Shown here in pieces: positions 1 through 9,600 of a stretch of 43,828 nt of DNA. Source of the DNA: Bacteroidota bacterium (GTDB lineage Bacteria > Bacteroidota > Bacteroidia > Bacteroidales > JAAUTT01); NCBI GenBank assembly GCA_023429135.1, contig JAEYWD010000116.1, positions 1 through 43,828 on the forward strand, given 5' to 3'. The translations under genes were made by a program, and so were the position numbers. Each line of letters begins with the position of its first letter. Within the stretch, counting starts at the first letter, position 1. The notes below the pieces were generated by a model, which was not told where the DNA came from, made no database searches, and worked only from the letters and a program-made list of their open reading frames with translations.

Positions 1-1
1 C

Positions 2-32
2 TTGTGGAAAGGTTTTACTCTTTCTACCTTCG
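2..32 (+). promoter_or_regulatory. Putative promoter of class II RNR gene
   Basis: A TTG at 2-4 is followed after 20 bases by TACCTTCG at 25-32, one mismatch from the Bacteroidota -7 consensus TAnnTTTG. Transcription would start near 39, leaving a leader of about 50 bases. The window begins here, so any upstream control element such as a cobalamin riboswitch cannot be judged. Confidence 0.4.
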
Positions 33-87
33 TAAAGTTCGATCCCGAAAACTAAAAGAAGACTAAAACCCTAAAAAACAGTTTAAA

Positions 88-2673
88 ATGCAGATTGAAG
101 AAATGGTTGCAAAGCAAACATCGGAAAAGGATTCTCCTATGAAGACCTACACCTATGACGAGGTTTATAAAAACTCGCTTGAATATTTTAATGGTGATGA
201 ACTCGCAGCAAGGGTTTGGGCGACCAAGTATGCATTGAAAGATTCTTTCGGAAAGATTTACGAAAAAGATCCGGATGATATGCATTGGCGACTTGCAAAC
301 GAAATTGCACGCATCGAAAAGAAGTATGCTAATCCTATGAGCGCTCAGGAGCTATATGAATTATTTAAAGGGTTTAAATATATTGTTCCACAGGGAAGTC
401 CTATGACCGGCATTGGCAATAATTTCCAGATTGCTTCGCTATCGAACTGCTTTGTTATTGGCAATGAGCCTGCCGCCGATTCTTATGGCGGAATCATGAA
501 GATTGACCAGGAACAGGTTCAACTGATGAAACGCCGCGGTGGTGTTGGTCACGACCTTTCACATATCCGTCCTCACGGAAGCCCTGTATTAAACAGTGCC
601 CTTACATCGACCGGAGTTGTTCCCTTTATGGAACGTTTTTCGAACTCCACCCGCGAAGTAGCCCAGGATGGCCGTCGTGGCGCTTTGATGCTCAGCGTTT
701 CCATTAAACACCCCGATGCCGAACATTTTATCGATGCCAAAATGGAAACCGGAAAAGTAACCGGCGCCAACGTATCGGTAAAAATCGACCACGAATTTAT
801 GCAGGCCGTTGTGAACAATACAAAATATGTTCAGCAATACCCTATCGATTCTCCAAACCCGGTTTACACCAAGGAAATCGATGCTCGCAAATTATGGTCG
901 AAAATAATTCACAACGCATGGAAATCGGCCGAACCGGGAATTCTATTCTGGGATACCGTTATCAACGAGTCGGTTCCCGACAGTTACGCTCAGTTCGGTT
1001 TCCGCACTGTTTCGACAAACCCATGCGGTGAAATTCCACTCTGTCCTTACGATAGCTGCCGTTTGATTGCCATCAATCTTTACGGTTATGTTGAAAACCC
1101 ATTCACACCTGAGGCTAAGTTCAATTTCGAACTTTTCAGGAAACATGTGGCCCATACCCAGAGGATTATGGACGATATTATCGACCTCGAACTCGAAAAA
1201 ATAGATGCTATTCTTGGTAAAATTAATGCCGATCCGGAAGATCCCGAGATCAAACGCGTAGAACGCCGTTTGTGGGAAGCCATCCGCATTAAAGCCGAAG
1301 AAGGCCGCCGTACCGGTATTGGTATCACTGCCGAAGGCGATATGCTTGCAGCCCTTGGATTACGTTATGGAAGCGAAGATGCTGTTGACTTCTCTATTGA
1401 AGTTCACAAAACACTGGCCTTAGAAGCTTACCGTGCATCAGTTAATTTAGCAAAAGAAAGAGGCGCTTTCCCTATATTCGATTCTCATTTAGAAAAAAAT
1501 AACCCTTTCATCACCCGACTGAAAGCTGAAGATGAAGGCATGTACCGCGACATGGTTAAATACGGACGCCGTAACATCGCCTTGTTGACCATTGCTCCTA
1601 CCGGAACCACCAGCTTGATGACCCAGACCACTTCGGGTATCGAGCCTGTGTTCCTGCCGGTTTACAAACGTCGCCGCAAGGTAAACCCCAACGACACCAA
1701 TGTGAACATTTCGTTTACCGATGAACTTGGCGACACATGGGAAGAATACAATGTATTCCATCATAAGTTCCTTACCTGGCTCGAAATCAACGGTCACAAA
1801 GCTGAAGATGTTAAAAACTACAACGATCAGCAAATTGAAGATCTTGTAAAGAAATCGCCTTACTACAAAGCCACCTCCAACGATGTTGACTGGGTAAGCA
1901 AAGTACAGATGCAAGGACAAATACAGAAATGGGTGGACCACTCTATAAGCGTTACTATTAACTTACCCGAAACAGCTACTGAAAGTCTGGTTGACGAACT
2001 TTATGTTACCGCCTGGAAGAGCGGTTGCAAAGGAGTTACCGTTTACCGCGAAGGTTCACGTTCGGGAGTTCTTATCTCGAATAAGAAAGAAGAGAAAAAG
2101 GAAGCTGCAACTCCAACTGAAGTGATTGGCCCATTAAAACGTCCGAAAGTTCTTGAAGCCGATATTATCCGTTTCAAAAACGAAAGCGAAGACTGGATTG
2201 CCTTCATTGGTATCAAAGATGGTCGTCCTTACGAAATCTTTACCGGTATTACTGATGAGGATACCTTGCCAATTCCGAAATCGATCAATAAAGGTAAAAT
2301 CATCAAAGTGAAAGAAGAAGACGGCACCACCCGCTACGACTTCCAGTATACTGATAAATATGGCTATACCAATACCCTCGGCGGACTTTCCCGTTTGTTC
2401 AACAAAGAGTACTGGAATTATGCCAAACTTATTTCGGGAGTATTACGCTATGGCATGCCAATCCCTGGTGTTGTAAACCTGGTGACCTCACTGAATGTAG
2501 ACAGCGACACCATCAGCACATGGAAAAACGGGGTGGTACGTGCCCTCAAGAAATATATTCCCAACGGAACTACCGTTCAAAAAGGCAAATGCGGCGAATG
2601 CGGATCCACCTCACTGGTTTACCAAGAGGGCTGCTTAACCTGCACCACCTGCGGTAATTCGAAATGCGGATGA
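88..2673 (+). CDS. nrdJ: Adenosylcobalamin-dependent (class II) ribonucleotide reductase
   Basis: Cytoplasmic enzyme that reduces ribonucleotides to deoxyribonucleotides using a B12-derived radical, so it needs no oxygen and no NrdB partner. The active-site motif NPCGE lies at residues 311-315, with C313 the expected thiyl-radical cysteine and N311/E315 its partners. C121 (in SNCFVIG) and C324 (11 residues after C313, as in the family) fit the redox pair reduced during turnover. The phosphate-binding stretch APTGTTS is at 503-509. The tail holds CGECG (835-839) and further cysteines at 849, 852, 855 and 860, a zinc-ribbon-like end that also carries the cysteines that re-reduce the active site. 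At 861 residues it is a normal length for the family. ATG 88 is used; an in-frame ATG 17 codons later is possible. No NrdB, NrdG or NrdD gene is nearby. Family assignment is secure. Confidence 0.95.
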   Translation: MQIEEMVAKQTSEKDSPMKTYTYDEVYKNSLEYFNGDELAARVWATKYALKDSFGKIYEKDPDDMHWRLANEIARIEKKYANPMSAQELYELFKGFKYIVPQGSPMTGIGNNFQIASLSNCFVIGNEPAADSYGGIMKIDQEQVQLMKRRGGVGHDLSHIRPHGSPVLNSALTSTGVVPFMERFSNSTREVAQDGRRGALMLSVSIKHPDAEHFIDAKMETGKVTGANVSVKIDHEFMQAVVNNTKYVQQYPIDSPNPVYTKEIDARKLWSKIIHNAWKSAEPGILFWDTVINESVPDSYAQFGFRTVSTNPCGEIPLCPYDSCRLIAINLYGYVENPFTPEAKFNFELFRKHVAHTQRIMDDIIDLELEKIDAILGKINADPEDPEIKRVERRLWEAIRIKAEEGRRTGIGITAEGDMLAALGLRYGSEDAVDFSIEVHKTLALEAYRASVNLAKERGAFPIFDSHLEKNNPFITRLKAEDEGMYRDMVKYGRRNIALLTIAPTGTTSLMTQTTSGIEPVFLPVYKRRRKVNPNDTNVNISFTDELGDTWEEYNVFHHKFLTWLEINGHKAEDVKNYNDQQIEDLVKKSPYYKATSNDVDWVSKVQMQGQIQKWVDHSISVTINLPETATESLVDELYVTAWKSGCKGVTVYREGSRSGVLISNKKEEKKEAATPTEVIGPLKRPKVLEADIIRFKNESEDWIAFIGIKDGRPYEIFTGITDEDTLPIPKSINKGKIIKVKEEDGTTRYDFQYTDKYGYTNTLGGLSRLFNKEYWNYAKLISGVLRYGMPIPGVVNLVTSLNVDSDTISTWKNGVVRALKKYIPNGTTVQKGKCGECGSTSLVYQEGCLTCTTCGNSKCG

Positions 2674-2679
2674 TAGCTT

Positions 2680-2788
2680 AGTCGTAAGTACCAAGTCGTA
2701 AGTAGTAAGACTAATTCAAAAACAAAGATGCTATTTAGCTATTAGGAAGTTAGGCTGTAGGAATAAAATCCTAAAACCTATAGCCTAA
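2680..2788. repeat. Short direct repeat and inverted TTAGG/CCTAA block after nrdJ
   Basis: Two perfect copies of AGTCGTAAGTA lie at 2680-2690 and 2694-2704. About 50 bases on is an imperfect hairpin: TTAGGCT (2750-2756) pairs with AGCCTAA (2782-2788), and TAGGA (2758-2762) with TCCTA (2769-2773). More CCTAA-like words follow up to about 2803. There is no coding potential. It looks like slippage-prone spacer DNA between the nrdJ stop and its terminator. Confidence 0.6.
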
Positions 2789-2848
2789 ACTGCTAAAGCC
2801 TAAAAAAACACAGAATAACTCGATAACTACACAGAAACTAACTATTGG

Positions 2849-2880
2849 AAGGGGCGCTGAAAGGCGCCTCTTTTGCTTTT
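2849..2880 (+). terminator. Rho-independent terminator of nrdJ
   Basis: A nine-pair stem, AAGGGGCGC (2849-2857) with GCGCCTCTT (2864-2872) including one G-T pair, closes a six-base loop and runs into a T-rich tract ending at 2880. It lies about 175 bases past the nrdJ stop, with the repeat block in between. Confidence 0.8.
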
Positions 2881-3207
2881 GAGAGAATTATAAAATTCTC
2901 ACGCAACCAATTTCAATTTGTTGCATCTTTGCAAAACATTTGCTGAAAATGTAGAGTTGCAAACCAAAATTGTGTTCTACAAATTTAAACCTAAACCTAT
3001 GTACATTTCCTTTTAAAGAACCGGCGGAAATGCTTTAAAAGCCTTTCGCGCAAGAACCAATAAATTAATAACCAATAATGGTTCACAGAGATCTAAGGAC
3101 AGTATCCTTACCTCTTTCTTTATTAACCAACACAGACTGCAATTCTGCAAATCAAATTTGAAAGAATTTGCACTGTTGTATTTTCGTTAACTTATAATTT
3201 TTTAAGT
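2881..3207 (+). other. Non-coding leader of the MATE gene with three inverted repeats
   Basis: No gene is visible in these 327 bases. Three inverted repeats stand out: CTTTTAAAG (3010-3018) with CTTTAAAAG (3033-3041), a perfect nine-base pair with a GC-rich 14-base loop; AAGGA/TCCTT around 3097-3111; and TGCAAAT (3146-3152) with ATTTGCA (3166-3172). No perfect TAnnTTTG box was found; CATCTTTG near 2925 is one mismatch away. The long structured leader could be an RNA control element of the exporter, but it matches no riboswitch I know. Confidence 0.4.
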
Positions 3208-4602
3208 ATGTCATTCTTTTCGAATTATTTCTCGGGCTACCATAAGCCCGGAGGAATAAAAGAGCTGTTAGCGCTCGCTTTTCCTATGATTATCTCCACT
3301 GCCTGCGATGGAGTAATGACGTTTACCGACCGCCTGTTCCTCGCCCGTGTGGGTTCGGAGCAAATGAATGGAGTAATGGCAGGTGCTATTGCTGTTCAAA
3401 TGATTATGTTCTTTTTTGTTGGCCTTACCGGATACTCAACGGCACTTGTTGCTCAATATTTTGGAGCGGGCGAGAGGCAAAATTCTAGCAAAGCAATATT
3501 TCAGGCAATTCTTATCAATCTTGTAGCATGGCCAGTAATTATTCTTCTTAAACCTGTTGTTGAGAGCTATTGGTTATTTATGGATACGCCCGGCGAACAG
3601 ATGGGATTTCAGATCCAATATCTCACCATAATGGTTTGGGGCAGTATTTTCGGGATGCTTCGCTATACACTGGGATGCTACTTTACTGGTATTGGAAAAA
3701 CACCCATTGTAATGATTGCCACCCTGGCAGCGATGATTGTCAACGTAATTCTTGATTACATCCTGATTTTTGGCAAACTTGGTTTTCCCGTAATGGGAAT
3801 ACAGGGAGCTGCAATTGGAACAGTATTAGGAGGATTTTCGGCGATGGTAATTCTGTTGATTGCCTACCTGAGACACAACAATAGGGTAGAATTTTCTGTA
3901 GTGAGATCGTTCCGGTTCAACCGGGTAATCATGAAGAAACTGCTTTATTACGGATCGCCTGCCGGTACCGAAATGTTTCTCAACTTTCTGGCATTTGTCA
4001 CCATGGTTGCGCTTTTTCAGTCGGAGGGCAATATTGTTTCCACAGCCACTACCATTATGTTCAACTGGGATCTGGTATCGTTTATTCCCCTGTTAGGAAT
4101 TGAGATAGCGGTAACCAGTCTGGTTGGCCGGTATATGGGAGCAGGTCGGCCAATTATTGCAAAACATGCAGCAATTTCTGGGATCAAAACAGGGATTTTC
4201 TATTCCATCGTTATTCTTGCATTATTCATTTTTATTCCCGAAATCCTTGTAAGGGTATTTCATCCCGAAAAACCCAGCGAGGTTTTTGAAAGTGCAGTAC
4301 CTATCGCGGTAAGGATGGTTCAGATAGCCTCATTATATGTGTTGGCCGAAGCGGTAATGGTGGCTTTGATCGGGGCCCTGCGCGGAGCAGGCGATACCCA
4401 TTTTACTATGATAGTATCGGTACTGGCTCACTGGTCCTTTATCCCCTTGATATATCTCTCGTTAAAAGTATTCCATTTTTCAGTAGCATTTAGCTGGCTG
4501 CTCCTGGTAATATTCTTTCTTCTCTTCTGTGTAATTCTTGTTCTGAGATTTACCGGAGGAAAATGGATGAAGATGAAAGTGATTGGAGGAGAAAACCAAT
4601 AA
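3208..4602 (+). CDS. MATE-family multidrug/cation antiporter
   Basis: Inner-membrane exporter that uses a Na+ or H+ gradient to expel cationic compounds. The 464 residues form about 12 hydrophobic segments in two similar halves, as in NorM/DinF proteins. The start LLALAFPMIISTACDGVMTF, the cytoplasmic loop stretch LVAQYFGAGER and the matching second-half stretch TSLVGRYMGAGRP are family hallmarks, as is the late ALRGAGDTHFTM motif. The substrate cannot be told from sequence. It stands alone: a terminator lies upstream, and an unrelated sigma-factor gene follows about 150 bases later. The ATG at 3208 places the first helix normally. The unusually long, hairpin-rich leader upstream is the only sign of specific control. 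Confidence 0.92.
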   Translation: MSFFSNYFSGYHKPGGIKELLALAFPMIISTACDGVMTFTDRLFLARVGSEQMNGVMAGAIAVQMIMFFFVGLTGYSTALVAQYFGAGERQNSSKAIFQAILINLVAWPVIILLKPVVESYWLFMDTPGEQMGFQIQYLTIMVWGSIFGMLRYTLGCYFTGIGKTPIVMIATLAAMIVNVILDYILIFGKLGFPVMGIQGAAIGTVLGGFSAMVILLIAYLRHNNRVEFSVVRSFRFNRVIMKKLLYYGSPAGTEMFLNFLAFVTMVALFQSEGNIVSTATTIMFNWDLVSFIPLLGIEIAVTSLVGRYMGAGRPIIAKHAAISGIKTGIFYSIVILALFIFIPEILVRVFHPEKPSEVFESAVPIAVRMVQIASLYVLAEAVMVALIGALRGAGDTHFTMIVSVLAHWSFIPLIYLSLKVFHFSVAFSWLLLVIFFLLFCVILVLRFTGGKWMKMKVIGGENQ

Positions 4603-4756
4603 AGTCTCTCATAAAAAAGCTACCCTCACCGTTAAAGAAAAAGGCGCAGTCAGGAACATTTTCCAGATTGCTCCATTTTAATAAATTTTGGTATCAAATT
4701 TTTATTCCCTTATTTTAGTGTTGAAAAATTTGGGAGACAAGCATAAATTAATTAAA

Positions 4757-5338
4757 ATGTCCAATCCGAAATATCTGGAAGAAGATTTAATTGAAGGATT
4801 ACGAAACGGCAACACTTCGGTATTTAAATACATATTTCAGCTATATTACAAGCCTTTATTTACTTATGCGCAAACGATTGTTAAATATACCTACCTGGCA
4901 GAAGAACTGGTCCAGGAATCGTTTCTGAGGATTTGGGAAAACCGATCCAACATACTGATTACAAGCTCTCTGAAATCTTATCTATACCAATGCATACACA
5001 ACAATTGCGTTAATTTTATAAAGAAGGAAAAAACCAACACAATTCGCACCACAGCGTGGATTGACGATGTTTTATTACACGCCGAAATGGCTCTTATGAA
5101 CTATTCGGAAGATATCCTTGACAAAATTATCTCCGATGAGCTGGAGCATTACCTGAAAATACACATTGGAGAATTACCTCCCCAGTGCAGGGAAATTTTT
5201 GAAATGAGCCGCGAACAGCACTTTACCTATCCCGAAATAGCCACCAAACTTGGAGTGTCTATCAATACAGTAAAAACGCAAATGTTTCGGGCGCTCGATA
5301 AACTGAAAGAAGCTCAAAAAAAATTTATCATTTTTTAG
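4757..5338 (+). CDS. ECF RNA polymerase sigma factor of the PUL
   Basis: Alternative sigma factor (193 residues) that directs RNA polymerase to a small regulon, expected here to be the following SusC/SusD locus. The region-2 signature YLAEELVQESFLRIWENR and the region-4 helix-turn-helix FTYPEIATKLGVSINTVKTQ are clear. The frame opens earlier at a TTG (4688), but ATG 4757 gives a normal ECF N-terminus, so it is preferred. A FecR anti-sigma gene follows after 57 bases and then an STN-domain SusC, the usual Bacteroidota trans-envelope signalling set. In such systems the sigma factor is held by FecR until the transporter binds its substrate. No perfect housekeeping -7 box was found upstream; AAATTTTG at 4683-4690 is one mismatch off. 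Confidence 0.93.
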   Translation: MSNPKYLEEDLIEGLRNGNTSVFKYIFQLYYKPLFTYAQTIVKYTYLAEELVQESFLRIWENRSNILITSSLKSYLYQCIHNNCVNFIKKEKTNTIRTTAWIDDVLLHAEMALMNYSEDILDKIISDELEHYLKIHIGELPPQCREIFEMSREQHFTYPEIATKLGVSINTVKTQMFRALDKLKEAQKKFIIF

Positions 5339-5395
5339 ACACTCTTGTCACGTCCCTCCTTTTATTTTTTGTCTAATTAAACAGAAGCATATCAT

Positions 5396-6529
5396 ATGAA
5401 TGAAAAAATTACCATAGACGACTTTTGGAAAGAAGAAATTTTTCGGTTTCTGAAAGGAGAATTGAACAACGAATCGGAAAAAACTTTATTTACCTGGATT
5501 AAACAAGATAAGGACCATCAGGAACTATTCGAAAGCTACCGAAACCTCTACCTGAATTCGATTCTACATAACAGTTCTCAATCTTCGGTTAACATTGAAG
5601 AAAAATGGCAGCAATTTATCCATGCCAAACAACCATTTCAACTAAAAAAAGGGAAAGTACTATTCTATCTAACAAGAATTGCAGCAATATTTATATTACT
5701 CTTTGCACTGGGAATAATTACTTACTGGTATATAGAAACAAACAACGATAACAATGATATTTGCCAGATAGTAACACCCCGAGGATCCAAATCCCAGATT
5801 ACCCTTCCCGATGGAACCGTTGTTTGGTTAAATGCAGGCACAAAACTTAGCTATTCCAGATCGTATGGAAAAACCGACCGAAAAGTTTTTGTAGAAGGAG
5901 AAATTTTCTGTAAAGTAGTTTCCAATAAAGAAAAGCCCTTCATTGTTCAAACCTCACTTATAAATGTGATTGCGCTGGGAACTACCTTCAATGTAAAGGC
6001 ATATCCCGAAGATAAAACAGTGTCTACCACCCTGGTGGAAGGTGTTGTAAAAGTTGAAAGCTCAAAAACCAACAGAAACAAGTTTCTCTATACATTAAAA
6101 CCGAAACAGAATATAAGTTTCCTTAAGGCACCGGAGGGCCAATTGGTAGAGAAAAACTATCCGGCAGAAGCCAAGCATGATTCATTAACAAAAACTCGTT
6201 CCAATATTAAAAAAGTAGAGCTCGCCGACAGTGTTAATACTATTCTTTATACTTCCTGGATGGAACAAAACTGGGTACTCGACGGAATTGATCTTTTCGA
6301 GCTATCCAAATTACTTGAACGCAAATACGATGTTAAAATAACAATAGTATCGGAAGATCTGAGCAATTTCCGCTTTTCGGGAACCGTACGAAACGAAACA
6401 CTGGAACAGATGCTTGAAATTTTAAGCCTCACGGCTCCTCTTGAGTATAAAATTGGTAAAGGTGAAGTTATATGGGATATCGATCCGAAACTTGCTAAAA
6501 ATTATAAAAATGTTCTAAGAAAAAGATAG
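5396..6529 (+). CDS. FecR-family anti-sigma factor
   Basis: Single-pass inner-membrane regulator of 377 residues. The N-terminal ~85 residues are cytoplasmic and should hold the sigma factor. A transmembrane helix spans about 92-113. The periplasmic FecR domain follows at about 126-225, opening with VTPRGSKSQITLPDGTVVWL and containing ALGTTFNVKAY. A C-terminal DUF4974 domain lies at about 300-362 (LFELSKLLERKYDVKI, FRFSGTVRNETLEQMLEIL). DUF4974 resembles the STN domain found at the start of the neighbouring SusC, and contact between the two is thought to carry the substrate signal. Its position between the sigma factor and susC fits this role. The sequence shows nothing broken. Confidence 0.93.
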   Translation: MNEKITIDDFWKEEIFRFLKGELNNESEKTLFTWIKQDKDHQELFESYRNLYLNSILHNSSQSSVNIEEKWQQFIHAKQPFQLKKGKVLFYLTRIAAIFILLFALGIITYWYIETNNDNNDICQIVTPRGSKSQITLPDGTVVWLNAGTKLSYSRSYGKTDRKVFVEGEIFCKVVSNKEKPFIVQTSLINVIALGTTFNVKAYPEDKTVSTTLVEGVVKVESSKTNRNKFLYTLKPKQNISFLKAPEGQLVEKNYPAEAKHDSLTKTRSNIKKVELADSVNTILYTSWMEQNWVLDGIDLFELSKLLERKYDVKITIVSEDLSNFRFSGTVRNETLEQMLEILSLTAPLEYKIGKGEVIWDIDPKLAKNYKNVLRKR

Positions 6530-6596
6530 CTCTGTTTAAAATTAACATTCTAACTAAACTATTTAATAATGAAAGAAAAGCATTTTCCATAAAAAA

Positions 6597-6660
6597 GAAG
6601 GGTCACTTACCAGGTAACCCTTCCCTAATCATTTTAAGATATTCTTTGCAACAGAATATC
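6597..6660 (+). promoter_or_regulatory. Two inverted repeats between fecR and susC
   Basis: GAAGGGT (6597-6603) pairs with ACCCTTC (6617-6623), and GATATTC (6638-6644) pairs perfectly with GAATATC (6654-6660). Both lie in the 165-base gap before susC. There is no T-run, so a classical terminator is unlikely. They could be an RNA hairpin setting the regulator-to-transporter expression ratio, or a binding site near an ECF promoter. Confidence 0.4.
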
Positions 6661-6694
6661 AGAAAACTATTATCTAATTAATCACTGTAAAATT

Positions 6695-9600
6695 ATGAAA
6701 AAAATTTCATCATGGGCGAGTTATTCCTACATGTCAGGAATAAAAAAAATACTACAAATTATGAAACTAACTATAACTATGCTTTTATTAGTGGTATTTC
6801 AAACTGGTGCGTCCGTTTTTTCCCAGGGAACCCGGTTGGAGTATACTGCTACCGATAAGACTTTAAAAGAAATATTTAAAGATATCGAACACCAGTCGGA
6901 ATTTCGCTTCTTTTATAATGATGACTTCAACGTATTGAATAAAGTCACTTCTCTTTCAGTAAAAAATAAAAGTATCAGAGAAATACTTGAAATTTTACTT
7001 GACAAAGCCGATGTAACCTATAAGGTTATGGACAACAACGTGGTAGTTATAACTCCGGTAGAGTCGGCTCAAAACATACAGGTAAAAGGTAAAATTACCG
7101 ATGCAGAAACCAAAGAACCACTTCCCGGGGTTAACGTCTCCATTGTTGGCTCTACTATGGGAACTGTAACCGATGTTGATGGCAACTATTCTCTCACCAT
7201 TTCCGATCCAAATGCAACACTTGAGTTTTCATTTGTAGGTTACTTAACTGAAAAGAGAATAGTTTCAGGGCAATCGGCAATTAATGTCAGTCTTGTTCCG
7301 GATATTAAACACCTCGAAGAGGTTGTGGTAGTTGGTTACGGAACACAAAAAAAGAGAGATGTTACCGGAGCTGTGGCATCGTTTAAAGGCGATGCTATCG
7401 AAGAAAGGCCACTGGCAAGGGTTGACCAGGCTCTGGTTGGACAAATGGCCGGGGTACAGGTTAAACAAACTACCAGTTCGTTAGGAAAAGCCTTCAGCGT
7501 TCAGGTTCGTGGAGCTGGATCTATCTCAGCAGGCAACGAACCCCTTTATGTAATCGACGGTTTTCCACTCGCTACTGCCAGCCCTAATGCTGCTGGTAAT
7601 TACGCCACCGGAAACCCGCTCGACAATTTTAACCCCAACGATATTGAATCCATTCAGGTGCTGAAAGATGCATCAGCCTCGGCAATTTACGGATCGCGGG
7701 CAGCAAACGGAGTTGTTCTGATCACGACAAAGCGTGGCCACACAGGCAAACCAAAAATTACATTTTCAACATATGGAGGGTTTAACGAAGCCAATCGCAA
7801 ACTCGACATGCTCACCTCCGAAGAATGGATTAACAGGGCAACCGAGATGATTAATGCCCAATGGGTTGCCTCGGGTTCAGGCCGGACAGTCAGTCAAACA
7901 ACCGAAGAAAGACGCCAGATTCTGGGGCTTGCCCAGGGTGTTTACAACACCAATTATATGATCGACGACCGCTGGTATATGGAAGGACATCCAGGACTTA
8001 ACTTTATTAACTGGCAGGACGAAGCTTTCAGAAAAGGACTGGTTCAGAACTATCAGGTTTCAGCTACCGGTGGAAACGAAAGTGTAAAATATTATATCTC
8101 CGGGAATTACCAAAATCAGGAAGGTATGATCAAAGGAATGGAGTACACAGGATATTCAGCCCGGGCAAACCTCGAAGTAGCTGCCAATAAAAAATTAAAG
8201 TTTGGTATAAACCTATCTCCAACATACTCAGTCATAAACGACCCCGGTGTAGAGGGAAAGGATAATATTCTTCACCAGTTAATTGGTTTTACTCCCGTTC
8301 AGGAAGATACAATGGGACTTTACCCCAATACCGGTGATTTTGGGCAATACAAATGGAGTAATTCGCCTAACAGTCCTTATGCGAAACTGGAGCAGAAAAT
8401 TGGTCGTACTGCCCGTTTCAGAACACTTACCTCACTTTTTGGCGAATACACAATTTTAAAAGGCCTAACCTTTAAAACTACTGTAAATCTGGACAACACC
8501 GATAATACTACAAAAAGTTATACTCCATACACCATAGCAAGCTCTCTATCAGCGCGTAAGGCTCAGCTATCGGCTTTAACTTCGGGGTCTTCCACAGGCT
8601 ATCGCAAACAAACTTTTGTAAACGAAAATACGCTTGCCTATAATGCCACCATTGCAATGAAACACGACATTTCACTTCTGGCAGGAGCTTCATATAACTC
8701 CGATAAGCTTAGCGATATTAAAGTAACATCAAACGGAGGATACAACAGCAGCGTGGTAACAACGCTGAATGAAGCTACAGCAGTAACCGGCAGCACCACC
8801 GAGACCAAAAATGTACTTCTATCCTATTTTGGAAGAGTTCAGTATAGTTTCGACGGCAGGTATCTTCTCTCCGGAAGTATTCGTCGGGATGGATCGTCGC
8901 GCTTCGGTTCCAACACCAAATGGGGTGTTTTTCCTTCAGCATCATTCGGATGGAGAGTATCGGAAGAAAATTTCATGAAAGGAATCAAACCTGTTAGCGA
9001 TTTAAAACTTCGTTTTAGCTGGGGAAAATCGGGGAATAATAACATAGGCGATTATAGCAGCATCCCTATACTGGCAACATATAACTACACGTTCAACGGT
9101 GTTCAGGCAATAGGTCAGGCACCCAGTGGAGTGGTAAATCCTAATATAACCTGGGAAGAATCCAATACAATTGATTTAGGTATGGAAGTTGGATTTATTG
9201 AAAACAGGATTACCGGATCGTTTGATTATTATAACAAACTGAATACCGGCTTACTGCTCAACGTACCAGTTCCTGAAGTTACAGGCTTTGCCACCAATCT
9301 GAGCAATACAGGTAAGGTGCGAAATAAAGGCTGGGAAATAGAAATTACCACCCGTAACCTAACAGGCAGTTTTCAATGGACAACCTCAGGTAATTTAAGC
9401 CATAACTCCAACAAAGTTGTGACTCTGGCAAGCGGTCAGGATCAGATTTTTATTCCCTCATTGTTTGATATTCCTCATTCAATCCTCAAGGTTGGAGAAC
9501 AAATGAACAGTATATACGTGGTAAAACAAATCGGTATTTTAACGCAGGAAGATATTGATAACAAAGTTGCTCTTTACGGTTCTCAAACAGTTGGAGACCC

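Noticed and set aside
1..87. Cobalamin riboswitch ahead of the B12-dependent reductase
   Set aside because: Only 87 bases are available and they hold a promoter-like pair and an A-rich leader; no B12-box was seen, and the sequence beyond the edge is unknown.
4688..4756. Longer N-terminus of the ECF sigma factor from a TTG
   Set aside because: The extra 23 residues are not typical of ECF factors, and ATG 4757 gives a normal region-2 distance.
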